Shown one piece after another: positions 25,777-34,170 of a stretch of 43,916 bases of DNA. The stretch is from an uncultured Bacteroidales bacterium. GTDB taxonomy: Bacteria > Bacteroidota > Bacteroidia > Bacteroidales > UBA932. The position numbers and the translations under genes were made by a program. Each line of letters opens with the position of its first letter. Within the stretch, counting starts at the first letter, position 1. Below the pieces are notes generated by a model that was not told the DNA's origin, did not search any database, and saw only the letters and a list, made by a program, of their open reading frames with translations. Location: positions 1-43,916 of the forward strand of contig CAMKSQ010000014.1 of assembly GCA_946415475.1 (NCBI GenBank), read 5' to 3'.

Positions 25777-25811
25777 AAAAACGACCGGCTCTTTGTGAGT
25801 CGGTCGTTTTT
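25777..25811. terminator. bidirectional terminator between DUF2207 and tRNA-Leu
   Basis: AAAAACGACCGGCTC pairs with GAGTCGGTCGTTTTT around loop TTTGT, with A and T runs on each side. It ends the convergent tRNA-Leu transcript and probably the lemA-DUF2207 transcript. The stretch 25656-25776 holds no gene I can see. Confidence 0.85.
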
Positions 25812-25812
25812 G

Positions 25813-25895
25813 TGCGGGTGAGAAGAGTCGAACTTCCACGGGCTAATGCCCACCACCCCCTCAAAGTGGCGTGTCTACCATTTCACCACACCCGC
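25813..25895 (-). tRNA. tRNA-Leu (GAG)
   Basis: Acceptor GCGGGTG (5' end at 25895) pairs with CACCCGC. The anticodon stem CCACT/GGTGG encloses TTGAGGG with anticodon GAG. A long variable arm (about TGGGC/GCCCG) marks a class II tRNA. CCA is not encoded. Confidence 0.93.
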
Positions 25896-25909
25896 TTGAT
25901 TTGGGACTG

Positions 25910-25917
25910 CAAAGATA
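25910..25917 (-). promoter_or_regulatory. -7 box of tRNA-Leu
   Basis: TATCTTTG on the minus strand, ending 15 nt before the tRNA 5' end. Confidence 0.6.
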
Positions 25918-25956
25918 ATGAGCATTTTTGAATTCCCAAAACTTTTTGACACTTTT

Positions 25957-26562
25957 TTACAACCCGCGCACAAACTGGGCGGTGGAAGGAGCTCCATTGA
26001 AAACCATCAAGCCCGTGTCTATACGCGCCTTGTCCTTTATCACATCCATGGACAGTTTGCCGTAAATCTGGTTCCAGCCTGTTCTGGAGCCATCTGTCAG
26101 GTAAGTCAGACTACCCACATTGTCAAACTTGCAGCTGTACCCCTCCTTTTCTACTCGTGTGCCGGTAACAGTTACATTCCAATCGCCATGCTGCCCCTCC
26201 ATAATGTCTTCACGGGCAGCTACAATCGAAAAGCGGGTTTCGTACGTGCAGCCATCTATCGTAAACGGGCCCTCGTATGTCAGGAGCCAGGTATCCACTT
26301 CCTCATCGTCCTTGACGATGGTCATTCCTGAAAAACGGCTGTTCCAGTTTACAGTGTTCTTTTCCAACAGAAGGGAGGTTTCCAGTTCATTGAGGGCACC
26401 GGCCACAAGATCATCGGCAATGTGCATCATGTATTGTCCCAACGGAGAACTGGTGTACGTGTTGTTCCCGCCGACAGCGGCACTTCCCGGATTAATACGG
26501 CTCCCTTTGGAGCATGCGATGGCCATTACGGCGATAGCCAGGATATAAAGTACTTTTTTCAT
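25957..26562 (-). CDS. small lipoprotein of unknown function
   Basis: 201 aa from ATG 26562. MKKVLYILAIAVMAIACSKG gives a lipoprotein signal with the Cys at position 17. The long upstream extension of the open frame is antisense to the barrel gene and is left out. The mature part alternates polar and hydrophobic residues, with WLLTYEGPFTIDGCTYETRF and HGDWNVTVTGTRVEKEGYSC, which suggests a beta-sandwich or barrel-like fold. I do not recognise a family. It starts 10 nt after the outer membrane barrel gene and is probably its partner. Confidence 0.8.
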   Translation of the reverse strand: MKKVLYILAIAVMAIACSKGSRINPGSAAVGGNNTYTSSPLGQYMMHIADDLVAGALNELETSLLLEKNTVNWNSRFSGMTIVKDDEEVDTWLLTYEGPFTIDGCTYETRFSIVAAREDIMEGQHGDWNVTVTGTRVEKEGYSCKFDNVGSLTYLTDGSRTGWNQIYGKLSMDVIKDKARIDTGLMVFNGAPSTAQFVRGL

Positions 26563-26572
26563 GGTCATAAAC

Positions 26573-27154
26573 TTAAAATCTGAAACCAATGCCGATACGG
26601 CCTCCCTTGATGACACTGCCATAGGCCACCTCCGCCGTTCCATAAACGCGTTGTCCGCCCCACTCGCAACCGAGGGGGACCACTTCCCAGGCAAACACGA
26701 CAGGATCATTGGTATAATAATGGCCGATATTCAGCGTCATGCCGGCGGCCACCTTGGCGTACAAACGGAAATGCTTGAAGCTGGGAATACGGAATTTCAC
26801 TTGCGGCAGGATGGCAAACTTATTCTTGGTGTTGTTGAAACTATTACCGCTCACCAGGGAATATTGGTCCCAGGAAACACGGTGATAGTTGAACTGACCG
26901 CCTACTACGAGCCAGTTCAGGATGGCATAATTGTAATCCAGTGTGAGGCCGGGACCGCTTTCTACGTACCGTACCTTCGATTCATAGAGACCGTATAAGT
27001 CCATGGAATTGTCCTTGGACGTGTTTAACTGCAGATATTCGCTGCAGGCACCACTCATGTACAGGTTGATTTCGTGCTTCCCCTGCGCGTGTGACGGGGA
27101 ACATAAGAACAACCCCGCAGCCAGTACGGCTAAAAAGAAAAAAGAATTTTTCAT
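26573..27154 (-). CDS. outer membrane beta-barrel protein
   Basis: 193 aa from ATG 27154. The signal peptide MKNSFFFLAVLAAGLFLCSP is followed by SHAQG. The mature part shows alternating beta-strand patterns (GLTLDYNYAILNWLVVGGQF, FRLYAKVAAGMTLNIGHYY) and ends in Phe (IGIGFRF), the signal for BAM-dependent insertion. Size fits an 8-stranded barrel of the OmpW/porin-like kind. It precedes a lipoprotein gene in the same operon. No specific function can be given. Confidence 0.8.
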   Translation of the reverse strand: MKNSFFFLAVLAAGLFLCSPSHAQGKHEINLYMSGACSEYLQLNTSKDNSMDLYGLYESKVRYVESGPGLTLDYNYAILNWLVVGGQFNYHRVSWDQYSLVSGNSFNNTKNKFAILPQVKFRIPSFKHFRLYAKVAAGMTLNIGHYYTNDPVVFAWEVVPLGCEWGGQRVYGTAEVAYGSVIKGGRIGIGFRF

Positions 27155-27232
27155 AAATGAACCTTTCCCATTCAGTATTAAAGATGCTCCCAACCGTCTA
27201 AATGTTGCGCTTTAATAAAAATTTCCCCGTAT

Positions 27233-27253
27233 CAAAAATAATTGCTATCTTTG
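27233..27253. promoter_or_regulatory. back-to-back promoters of the barrel operon and rpsP
   Basis: Minus strand TATTTTTG at 27233-27240 and plus strand TATCTTTG at 27246-27253 lie 5 bp apart. Minus-strand leader is about 70 nt, and the plus-strand leader to rpsP is about 45 nt. Confidence 0.6.
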
Positions 27254-27305
27254 CAGGCTCCCACGAGTTGGGGCAATACGTTTAACTATTTAAAACAGAT
27301 TCACA

Positions 27306-27848
27306 ATGGCTGTTAAAATCAGACTCCAGCGCCACGGAAAGAAGAATTTCGCATTCTTCCACATTGTTGTGGCCGACTCTCGCGCCCCGCGCGATGGTAA
27401 ATTCATCGAGCAAATTGGCTCCTACAACCCCAACACCAACCCTGCCACCATCGTTCTGAACAGTGACAAGGCCCTGGCTTGGCTCAACGTAGGTGCTCAG
27501 CCCACGCTCGTCGCACGCCGCATCCTCTCCTATGAGGGTGTCCTGCTGCGCAAACATCTGGCAGAAGGCGTTGCCAAGGGTGCTCTCACCGAGGCCCAGG
27601 CCGACGCTAAGTTCGCCGCCTGGAAAGCCCAGCACGACGAAAAGATCGCCGCCAAGAAGAGCGGTCTCAAGAACGAGGCCATCTCCAAGGCTCAGGCTGC
27701 CAAAAAGCACGAGACCGAGGTGAACGAGGCTCGCGCAAAGGCTATTGCCGCCAAGAAAGCAGAAGCCGAAGCTGCTGCCGCCAAGGCCGCTGAAGAAGCC
27801 GCTGCAGAGGCTCCCGCCGCAGAACCTGTGGAAGCTCCGGCAGAATAA
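27306..27848 (+). CDS. rpsP: 30S ribosomal protein S16 with long C-terminal tail
   Basis: 180 aa. The first 85 or so residues are S16: [40 protein letters not shown] and [20 protein letters not shown]. The remainder is a charged helical and Ala/Lys/Glu-rich tail ([20 protein letters not shown]). S16 is about 80-90 aa in many phyla. The long tail is usual for Bacteroidota. It is needed for assembly of the small subunit. The stop overlaps the rimM ATG by one base, the common rpsP-rimM pairing. Confidence 0.97.
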   Translation: MAVKIRLQRHGKKNFAFFHIVVADSRAPRDGKFIEQIGSYNPNTNPATIVLNSDKALAWLNVGAQPTLVARRILSYEGVLLRKHLAEGVAKGALTEAQADAKFAAWKAQHDEKIAAKKSGLKNEAISKAQAAKKHETEVNEARAKAIAAKKAEAEAAAAKAAEEAAAEAPAAEPVEAPAE

Positions 27849-28336
27849 TGCTGCGAGTAGCCCAGGTACTCAAATCCAACGGGACCGATGGCGAATTGCT
27901 CCTGAGCTTTTTCGACATCGCCCCGGAAGATATGGACCTCCAGGAACCGGTATTCATCGAATTCGATGGACTGCCGGTTCCTTTTTATTTTGAATCGTTT
28001 ACACCGAGGGGAAATAACCGCGCCCTGGTACGCCTGACCGGCGTCCGTTCACTCAAAGACGCCGACGAACTGGCCGGACAAGCAGTCTATGCGGACTACT
28101 TTGAGGAAGAGGAGGAAGAAGACCTGGTGGGCTGGAAAGTCTGCAACGCAGAGGGCCAGGCTGTCGGTACCGTAGTGGATTACGAAGACATTCCCGGCAA
28201 CCTCTGCCTGTGGGTAGAACGCCCGGACGGCGAACAAGTCCTGCTCCCTTTCCACGAAGATTTGATTCTCTCCATGGAGGAATCGACCCAAACCATCACC
28301 ATGTCCATCCCCGAAGGGATTCTGGACTTGGACTAG
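27848..28336 (+). CDS. rimM: 16S rRNA processing factor RimM
   Basis: 162 aa. The N-terminal RimM barrel (LRVAQVLKSNGTDGELLLSF) is followed by the PRC-barrel (VGWKVCNAEGQAVGTVVDYE to VLLPFHEDLILSM). It matures the 30S head together with S19. It overlaps rpsP by 1 nt (TAATG) and is transcribed from the rpsP promoter. Confidence 0.93.
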   Translation: MLRVAQVLKSNGTDGELLLSFFDIAPEDMDLQEPVFIEFDGLPVPFYFESFTPRGNNRALVRLTGVRSLKDADELAGQAVYADYFEEEEEEDLVGWKVCNAEGQAVGTVVDYEDIPGNLCLWVERPDGEQVLLPFHEDLILSMEESTQTITMSIPEGILDLD

Positions 28337-28354
28337 CTTTCGCGCCAGCTCCTG

Positions 28355-28485
28355 TTAAAGCACACCGAACCCCTCCAGAGCCATCTCTGGGGCGGCATGC
28401 TGTGCTTTAACCACCCTCCTGGGACCCAACTAAAGCACACCGAACCCCTCCAGAGCCATCTCTGGTGCGGCATGCTGTGCTTTAA
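28355..28485. repeat. two 75-bp-period structured repeats
   Basis: Unit 1 at 28355-28410 and unit 2 at 28430-28485 are nearly identical. Each starts TAAAGCACACCGAACCCC and ends GGCATGCTGTGCTTTAA. The outer TTAAAGCACA/TGTGCTTTAA arms form a 9-10 bp stem, and the inner CCAGAG-ccat-CTCTGG forms a second one. The intergenic stretch 28337-28566 holds these repeats, a terminator and no gene I can support. Confidence 0.88.
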
Positions 28486-28524
28486 CCGCCCTCGGGGTAA
28501 ATAGGGACTGGTCAGTAAGCGCAC

Positions 28525-28557
28525 AAAAAGACCGACTCTTCGTGAGCCGGTCTTTTT
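28525..28557. terminator. bidirectional terminator between rimM and xylE
   Basis: AAAAAGACCGACTC pairs with GAGCCGGTCTTTTT around loop TTCGT. It resembles the hairpin at 25777-25811. It serves the convergent xyl operon and rpsP-rimM. Confidence 0.88.
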
Positions 28558-28566
28558 ATGCTATTA

Positions 28567-30045
28567 CTACTCCGCTTCTGGCGAGGCTTCCTCGGTAGGG
28601 ATGGATTTCTTCCGCCACAGGGCGGTCATCTCCTCCAGGGTTTTGCCTTTGGTTTCGGGCACCAGGCGCCATACGAAGACGGCGGCAACAATACTAATCA
28701 AACCATAAAGGGCATAGGCGAAGAAGTGGCCGAAACTCTCTCCCATAGCGCCCAACTTCATGTTATACATGGGCACGAAGGTGCTGGAAACGATGAAGTT
28801 GAAAATCCACTGGAACGCTACGGCGATGGCCGTGGCCTGGCTGCGGATGGTGTTGGGGAACAGCTCGGCGATATACACCCAGCAGATGGGACCCCAGCTG
28901 AACATAAAGCACGCACTGTAAAGCATGATGCTGATCACGGGCACTACGGCAGGCATGGAAACCACGTTGCTCAAAGCCACGCCCAAGGCACCCACGGCCA
29001 TACCCAGGGACCCGGTAATCAGAAGCGGCTTGCGGCCCAGTTTCTCCACCGTGAAAACGGCCACCAGGGTGAAGGAGATATTGATGATACCCATGATCAC
29101 CGTGAACAGCATGTTGTTGCTCACGCCCATGGATTCAAAGATACGAGGTGCAAAGTACAGCACGGCATTGATGCCGATGATCTGCTGGAACACGGACAGC
29201 ATACAGCCGATAAAAATCACCAGTACGCCATAGGAGAAGAGGCTCTCCCGTTCTTCCTTTACAGTCTCGATGATTTCCAGCAAAATCTTGCGGCCCCGGC
29301 CTTCACCATTGATATTGGACAGGATTTCCAGGGCTTTCTCGTTCTGTTTGCGCAGCACCAGATAACGCGGCGTCTCCGGCACCAGCAGGATCAGGAGGGC
29401 GAAGAGCCCGGCCGGAACGGCCTCGGAGACGAACATTACGCGCCAGCCGATAGCATTGGTCCAAGCCACCACGTTCGGGTCGGAGGCATGGCTCTGGATA
29501 ATGAGGTAATTCACGAAATACACCACCAGCTGGCCGAAAATAATGGCAAACTGGTTCCAGGAGACCAGGCGTCCGCGTTTGCGGGCAGGGGCGATTTCGG
29601 CGATGTACATGGGACAGATGGCCGAAGCCAAGCCTACGCCCACGCCGCCCAGGATGCGGTAGCCATTAAAAGCCATCAGCAAACCCTTGGTGGGAACGCC
29701 CTTCTGGAAGAAGAGGAATTCCGGATAGTAGGAGCCCAAGGCGCTCAACAGGAACAGTACACCTGCTATAAACAGCGATTTCTTACGGCCGAAGCGATGG
29801 GCCAGCCGGCCGGAAATCAGGGCGCCGATTACACAGCCGATAAGCGCGCTGGAAGTGGTAAATCCATGCCAGCCATCCGTATAGACAAAGTCCCCGGCAC
29901 TCTGGAAGAAGTGCTGCAGACCTTTTTCGGCCCCGGAAATAACCGCCGTGTCATATCCGAACAGCAGCCCGCCGATAACGGCCACCAGCACGATGCTGAT
30001 CAGGTACAGCGGGCTGCCTGTTTGTCTGTAAGGACTACTTTGCAT
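28567..30045 (-). CDS. xylE: MFS D-xylose/H+ symporter
   Basis: 492 aa, 12 predicted TM helices. It has the sugar-porter signatures [38 protein letters not shown] and, near the end, [11 protein letters not shown]. It imports sugar across the inner membrane with protons. The xylose call comes from overlap with xylA (11 nt) and from xylB in the same operon. Family members also carry glucose, galactose or arabinose. Confidence 0.9.
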   Translation of the reverse strand: MQSSPYRQTGSPLYLISIVLVAVIGGLLFGYDTAVISGAEKGLQHFFQSAGDFVYTDGWHGFTTSSALIGCVIGALISGRLAHRFGRKKSLFIAGVLFLLSALGSYYPEFLFFQKGVPTKGLLMAFNGYRILGGVGVGLASAICPMYIAEIAPARKRGRLVSWNQFAIIFGQLVVYFVNYLIIQSHASDPNVVAWTNAIGWRVMFVSEAVPAGLFALLILLVPETPRYLVLRKQNEKALEILSNINGEGRGRKILLEIIETVKEERESLFSYGVLVIFIGCMLSVFQQIIGINAVLYFAPRIFESMGVSNNMLFTVIMGIINISFTLVAVFTVEKLGRKPLLITGSLGMAVGALGVALSNVVSMPAVVPVISIMLYSACFMFSWGPICWVYIAELFPNTIRSQATAIAVAFQWIFNFIVSSTFVPMYNMKLGAMGESFGHFFAYALYGLISIVAAVFVWRLVPETKGKTLEEMTALWRKKSIPTEEASPEAE

Positions 30046-31351
30046 AGAGGTTCAGGAAGGTTTCGTAGAGTTCCTGTTTACCGGAGGAGACCACGGGCTC
30101 GCCGGCCGTCTTGGCATAGTCATAGAGGTCCAGGAGGCTGGCTTTGCCTTCCTCGAACTGTTTGCCCAGACCGCTGTCGAAGCTGGCATAGCGCTCCTTG
30201 ACCATCTGGCACAGCGGGCTTTCCTGCAGCACGGCGGCGGCATTCAAAAGGGCATGGGCCATGGCATCCATAGCACTGATATGGGCGATGAAGATGTCCT
30301 CCGGGTCCGTGGAGGAGCGGCGCAGCTTGGCGTCGAAGTTGGTGCCGCCATTGCCGAAACCACCGTTCAGGATGATCTGCATCATGGCCTGGGTGAGTTC
30401 GTACGCGTCGACAGGGAACTGGTCCGTATCCCAGCCGTTCTGGGCGTCGCCGCGGTTGGCGTCGATCGAACCAAGAACGCCATTCTCGCGAGCCACGGTG
30501 AGCTCGTGCTCGAAGGTGTGGCCGGCCAGAGTAGCGTGGTTCACCTCGATGTTCACCTTGAAGTCCTTGTCCAGGCCGTTGGCGCGCAGGAAGCCAAGCA
30601 CAGTCTCTGTATCCACGTCGTACTGGTGCTTGGTGGGCTCCATGGGCTTGGGCTCGATCAGGAACGTGCCCTTGAAGCCATTGGCGCGGGCATAGTCGCG
30701 GGCGGCCTTCAGCAATTGTGCCAGGTGGTCCTTCTCCCGCTGCATCTGGGTGTTCAGGAGGCTGTAATAGCCCTCACGGCCGCCCCAGAACACGTAGTTG
30801 GCACCGCCCAGCTTGATGGTGGCGTCCAGCGCGTTCTTGATTTGAACGGCGGCACGGGCCACTACGTCGAACTGCGGATTGGTTCCGGCGCCATTCATGT
30901 AGCGCTTATGGCCGAATACATTGGCCGTGCCCCAGAGGTTCTTGATGCCGGTTTCCTTCATCTTCACCAGGAGGTAGTCCGTGATGTCCTTCATGCGGGC
31001 TTCGTACTCGGCGATATCGTCACAGTCTTCCACCAGGTCGATGTCGTGGAAGCAGAAGTACCCGATGCCCAGCTTTTGCATGATCTCGAAGCCGGCATCG
31101 GCCTTGGCACGGGCGCGGGCGTAAGGCGTATCGCCCTTATCCCAGGCGTAGCTGCGGGTCTGGCCGCCGAAAGGGTCCGCCGAGGCCTGTCCCAGCGTGT
31201 GCCACCAGGCCATGGCAAACTTGAGCCATTCTTTCATGGGTTTGCCGCAGACGATGCGCTCCGGCTCATAGTAATGGAAAGCAAGGGGATTCTTGCTTTC
31301 GGTGCCCTCGAAGGGGATTTTCCCGATAGTAGGGAAGTATTCTTGTGCCAT
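30035..31351 (-). CDS. xylA: xylose isomerase
   Basis: 438 aa, the usual class II length. [11 protein letters not shown] carries the catalytic His102/Asp105 pair. [46 protein letters not shown] and [19 protein letters not shown] supply metal ligands and substrate contacts. It converts D-xylose to D-xylulose in the cytoplasm. It lies between xylB (55 nt upstream, a spacer with a REP-like repeat) and xylE. Confidence 0.97.
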   Translation of the reverse strand: MAQEYFPTIGKIPFEGTESKNPLAFHYYEPERIVCGKPMKEWLKFAMAWWHTLGQASADPFGGQTRSYAWDKGDTPYARARAKADAGFEIMQKLGIGYFCFHDIDLVEDCDDIAEYEARMKDITDYLLVKMKETGIKNLWGTANVFGHKRYMNGAGTNPQFDVVARAAVQIKNALDATIKLGGANYVFWGGREGYYSLLNTQMQREKDHLAQLLKAARDYARANGFKGTFLIEPKPMEPTKHQYDVDTETVLGFLRANGLDKDFKVNIEVNHATLAGHTFEHELTVARENGVLGSIDANRGDAQNGWDTDQFPVDAYELTQAMMQIILNGGFGNGGTNFDAKLRRSSTDPEDIFIAHISAMDAMAHALLNAAAVLQESPLCQMVKERYASFDSGLGKQFEEGKASLLDLYDYAKTAGEPVVSSGKQELYETFLNLYAK

Positions 31352-31370
31352 AATAATATGTGGTTAAATA

Positions 31371-31417
31371 AGATTCTTCACTTCGTTCAGAATGACAGGG
31401 GTGGGTTCAGAATGACA
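31371..31417 (+). repeat. compound 27-bp REP-like repeat between xylB and xylA
   Basis: Full copy at 31371-31397 (AGATTCTTCACTTCG ... CAGAATGACA), a 7-nt gap, then a 13-nt partial copy at 31405-31417. On the minus strand the partial copy supplies the last codons and TGA stop of xylB. Confidence 0.88.
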
Positions 31418-32879
31418 GGTGCTCTTTCCAGCGCTCGTAGGCAGCGCGGTACGCATCCTGATGGTCCGGGATAATGACTTCCAGGCGCTCCAGCGTGGAA
31501 AATGCCTCCTGCGCATTGCGGTAAATGCCTGCGCCAATGCCCGCTCCCTTGGCCGCACCCACGGAGCCGTCCGTGTTGTACAGTTCGATGGTGGCTCCGG
31601 AAACACCCGCCAGCGTTTCGCGGAACACGCCGCTCTGGAACATGTTGGCCATGCCCGCATGGATTTTATCCACCTTCAGGCCCATCTGCTCCATAATCTC
31701 GATGCCGTATTGGAAGGAAAAGACGATGCCTTCCTGCGCAGCCCGCAACAGGTGCGCCTGGCTGTGCCGGTTGAAATCGAGCCCGTGGATGCTGCAGCCG
31801 CTCTCCCGGTTTTCCAGCATGCGCTCCGCCCCGTTGCCGAAAGGCAGGATGCTCACGCCTTCGCAGCCGATGGGCACCTTGGAGGCTATTTCGTTCATCT
31901 GCGGATAATTGAGCTCCGGTGCCACGTTGCGGCGCATCCAGGAGTTGAGGATGCCCGTTCCGTTGATGCACAGCAGTACGCCCAGTCGCGGGTTCGCCGC
32001 TGTATGGTTCACGTGCGCAAAGGTATTCACGCGGGAAAGCGGGTCATATTTTACCTGGTCGATGACACCATACACCACCCCCGAAGTACCTGCGGTAGAG
32101 GCAATTTCTCCGGGATTGAACACATTGAGGCTCAGTGCGTTATTGGGTTGGTCGCCGGCGCGGTAGGTCACGGGCGTACCGGCGGCGAGCCCCAATGCGG
32201 CGGCTGCGTCCGGCGTAAGCGTGCCCTGGATGCCGAAGGTGGGCTTCACCGGTGCCAGGATGGTATCGTCAAAGCCAAAAAAGTCCAGTAATTCTTCAGA
32301 AGGCCGATTGGCGGTGAAGTCCCAGAAAATGCCCTCCGACAGGCCGCTCACGGTGGTGCAGGTGACACCGGTGAGCCGCATGGCAATGTAGTCTCCGGGG
32401 AGCATCACCTTCCAAATGCGCTTGTACACCTCCGGTTCGTTTTCCTTCACCCAGGCCAGTTTGGCGGCGGTGAAGTTGCCGGGGGAGTTGAGCAGATGGG
32501 GGAGGCAATAGTCCTTGCCCAGCTGCTCCCAGGCCTGCTGGCCATAGGGGACGGCCCGGGAATCGCACCAGATGATGGACGGACGCAGCACGTTGAGGTC
32601 CTTGTCCACGCACACGAGCCCATGCATCTGATAGGAGATGCCGATGGCCTTGATGTCTTTGGGACTGATTTCCGATACCTGCGAGAGGACATCGGCCGTG
32701 GCCAGTCTGAGATTGCCCAGCCACATGGCGGGATCCTGTTCCGCCCAGCCGGCCTGTTTGGAAATGATGGGCGCCTCGGTCTTGGGATAGAAGGCCGTGG
32801 CAACACATTTCCCGTTTTCCGCGTTCACCAGCGAAGCTTTCACCGATGAACTGCCTACATCGTAACCTAATAGAAACAT
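31407..32879 (-). CDS. xylB: xylulokinase
   Basis: 490 aa FGGY kinase. The N-terminal phosphate-binding loop is FLLGYDVGSSSVKASLV, with AGWAEQDPAMW, SYQMHGLVCVD and TAGTSGVVYGV (second domain). It phosphorylates D-xylulose to xylulose 5-phosphate. The ATG begins 3 nt after the last base of tRNA-Pro, so it has no room for a separate promoter or leader. The C-terminus ends EHLSF, with the stop inside a REP-like repeat, so the final residues are repeat-derived. Confidence 0.95.
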   Translation of the reverse strand: MFLLGYDVGSSSVKASLVNAENGKCVATAFYPKTEAPIISKQAGWAEQDPAMWLGNLRLATADVLSQVSEISPKDIKAIGISYQMHGLVCVDKDLNVLRPSIIWCDSRAVPYGQQAWEQLGKDYCLPHLLNSPGNFTAAKLAWVKENEPEVYKRIWKVMLPGDYIAMRLTGVTCTTVSGLSEGIFWDFTANRPSEELLDFFGFDDTILAPVKPTFGIQGTLTPDAAAALGLAAGTPVTYRAGDQPNNALSLNVFNPGEIASTAGTSGVVYGVIDQVKYDPLSRVNTFAHVNHTAANPRLGVLLCINGTGILNSWMRRNVAPELNYPQMNEIASKVPIGCEGVSILPFGNGAERMLENRESGCSIHGLDFNRHSQAHLLRAAQEGIVFSFQYGIEIMEQMGLKVDKIHAGMANMFQSGVFRETLAGVSGATIELYNTDGSVGAAKGAGIGAGIYRNAQEAFSTLERLEVIIPDHQDAYRAAYERWKEHLSF

Positions 32880-32882
32880 ACG

Positions 32883-32956
32883 TCGGGGTGATGTGACTCG
32901 AACACACGACCCTCTGCTCCCAAAGCAGATGCGCTAGCCAACTGCGCCACACCCCG
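32883..32956 (-). tRNA. tRNA-Pro (TGG)
   Basis: Acceptor CGGGGTG (5' end at 32956) pairs with CACCCCG. The anticodon stem CTGCT/AGCAG encloses loop TTGGGAG with anticodon TGG. The discriminator is A and CCA is not encoded. xylB starts 3 nt downstream. Confidence 0.95.
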
Positions 32957-32962
32957 ATAAAA

Positions 32963-32970
32963 CAAAGGTA
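32963..32970 (-). promoter_or_regulatory. -7 box of tRNA-Pro and probably the xyl operon
   Basis: TACCTTTG on the minus strand. The expected start is at or very near the first base of tRNA-Pro, and it is the only visible promoter upstream of xylB. Confidence 0.6.
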
Positions 32971-32978
32971 CGAAAAAT

Positions 32979-34127
32979 CTACAAGATGCGATAGATTTTT
33001 CTGAGAAACCTGCGCCAGGCCTTGCTCAGCCCCTTGGCTTGCGGGTAGCTGGCATCCATTTCCTGGCACTGGGCTTCCAGGTCCAGATAGGACTGCTTCA
33101 CTTGCTGCACACTCTCCCGGTCATAGAACAGCAGGGTGTCTTCCCAGTTGGTGTGGAAACTGCGGCCGTCCAGGTTCACTGTTCCGCAGCTGGCCAGGCT
33201 GTCATCCGTAACAAAGAGCTTGGAGTGGTCGTACACGCCGTTGTACACGAACACACGCATGCCGGAGGCAATGAGCTCCGGGATGTAGTCCTGTGTGAGG
33301 GAGTTCATGAAGCCCCAGTCGCACTCCGCAGGGAAAAGCAGGCGGACATCCACCCCGCGTGCGGCGGCGTCCTTGAGCGCCTGCAGCACCTGCGGCGGAG
33401 GGCCAAAGTAAGGTGTTTGCAGGTAGAAATAGTGCTTGGCTGCGTTGAGCTTTTCTACATACAGATGCGTGAGGGTGGTGTCCCGGCTTACCGTGCTAAG
33501 TGCTTGTACCACAGCATCTCCTGCTTTTTTTGCAGCAATGGCGGGTGCCGCCGTTCCGCCTGTGAAATGGCTCCAACCCTGCTCGAAAATGGCCCGCGGC
33601 TGCGCGGCTGCGGGGCCTTCAATGCGCACCTGGGTGTCGTGCCACACGTAGATGGTCTGGTTGTTGAAGTTGATGCCGCCGGTATAGGCGATGGCGCCGT
33701 CTATCACCGCAATTTTCCGGTGGTCCCGGAAGCCGAAGATGCTGGCGACGGACTCTCCGAGGCACAACTTGTCAAAGTCGTGCACGTAGGCCACCTCGAT
33801 GCCGGCCTTGCGCATTTTCTGGTAAAAGTACTCCGGTGCCATCAGGGTGATGAGGTTATCCATGAGCACCCGCACCTTCACCCCCTCCTGCGCCTTGCGG
33901 ATAAGGGCGTCCCGCACCAGCTTGCCGGCTTTATCGGCATCGAACCAATAATATTCCATTTCTATGGTGCTATGGGCCTGGTCGAGGTCCTCCAGCAGGC
34001 GGTTGAGGTATTCCTCGCCGTTTTTGGTCATCCAGAAGTCGTTACCGCCGACGGGAGCCCCCACCTGCGCCCGCAGCGTGATGCACAGGAATATGAGCGG
34101 AAGCAGTATGAGGTTGCGCGTTTGCAA
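32979..34127 (-). CDS. phospholipase D / cardiolipin synthase-like protein
   Basis: 382 aa from TTG 34127. This start gives a signal peptide, MQTRNLILLPLIFLCITLRAQ. The longer frame from 34187 crosses the promoter at 34157-34164. Two PLD motifs are present: DHRKIAVIDGAIAYTGGINF and YDHSKLFVTDDSLASCGTVN, each with H-x-K-x4-D. Bacterial cardiolipin synthases usually have two N-terminal TM helices. Here there is only a cleavable signal, so the enzyme should be outside the inner membrane. It may make cardiolipin or act as a phosphodiesterase. Confidence 0.85.
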   Translation of the reverse strand: MQTRNLILLPLIFLCITLRAQVGAPVGGNDFWMTKNGEEYLNRLLEDLDQAHSTIEMEYYWFDADKAGKLVRDALIRKAQEGVKVRVLMDNLITLMAPEYFYQKMRKAGIEVAYVHDFDKLCLGESVASIFGFRDHRKIAVIDGAIAYTGGINFNNQTIYVWHDTQVRIEGPAAAQPRAIFEQGWSHFTGGTAAPAIAAKKAGDAVVQALSTVSRDTTLTHLYVEKLNAAKHYFYLQTPYFGPPPQVLQALKDAAARGVDVRLLFPAECDWGFMNSLTQDYIPELIASGMRVFVYNGVYDHSKLFVTDDSLASCGTVNLDGRSFHTNWEDTLLFYDRESVQQVKQSYLDLEAQCQEMDASYPQAKGLSKAWRRFLRKIYRIL

Positions 34128-34136
34128 GAATGTTCC

Positions 34137-34164
34137 TATCTTTGTAAAATAGCATGCAAAGATA
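34137..34164. promoter_or_regulatory. palindromic divergent promoter pair
   Basis: TATCTTTG on the plus strand (34137-34144) and its mirror TATCTTTG on the minus strand (34157-34164) lie 12 bp apart. Together they make a CTATCTTTG/CAAAGATAG inverted repeat. They face the LolD-like gene (ATG 34171) and the PLD gene (TTG 34127). The two transcripts would overlap at their 5' ends. Confidence 0.65.
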
Positions 34165-34170
34165 GTAAAA

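Noticed and set aside
24012..25856. 614-aa minus-strand open frame
   Set aside because: Antisense of DUF2207 and it runs through the tRNA-Leu gene and its terminator.
28333..28524. 63-aa minus-strand protein with 25-residue repeats (KHSMPPQRWLWRGSVCF)
   Set aside because: It is a translation of the 75-bp structured repeats. Stem-loop conservation explains the similarity better than coding.
28558..30201. 547-aa plus-strand open frame
   Set aside because: It is antisense to xylE, rich in His/Gln/Gly with no domain, while the minus strand encodes a clear MFS transporter.
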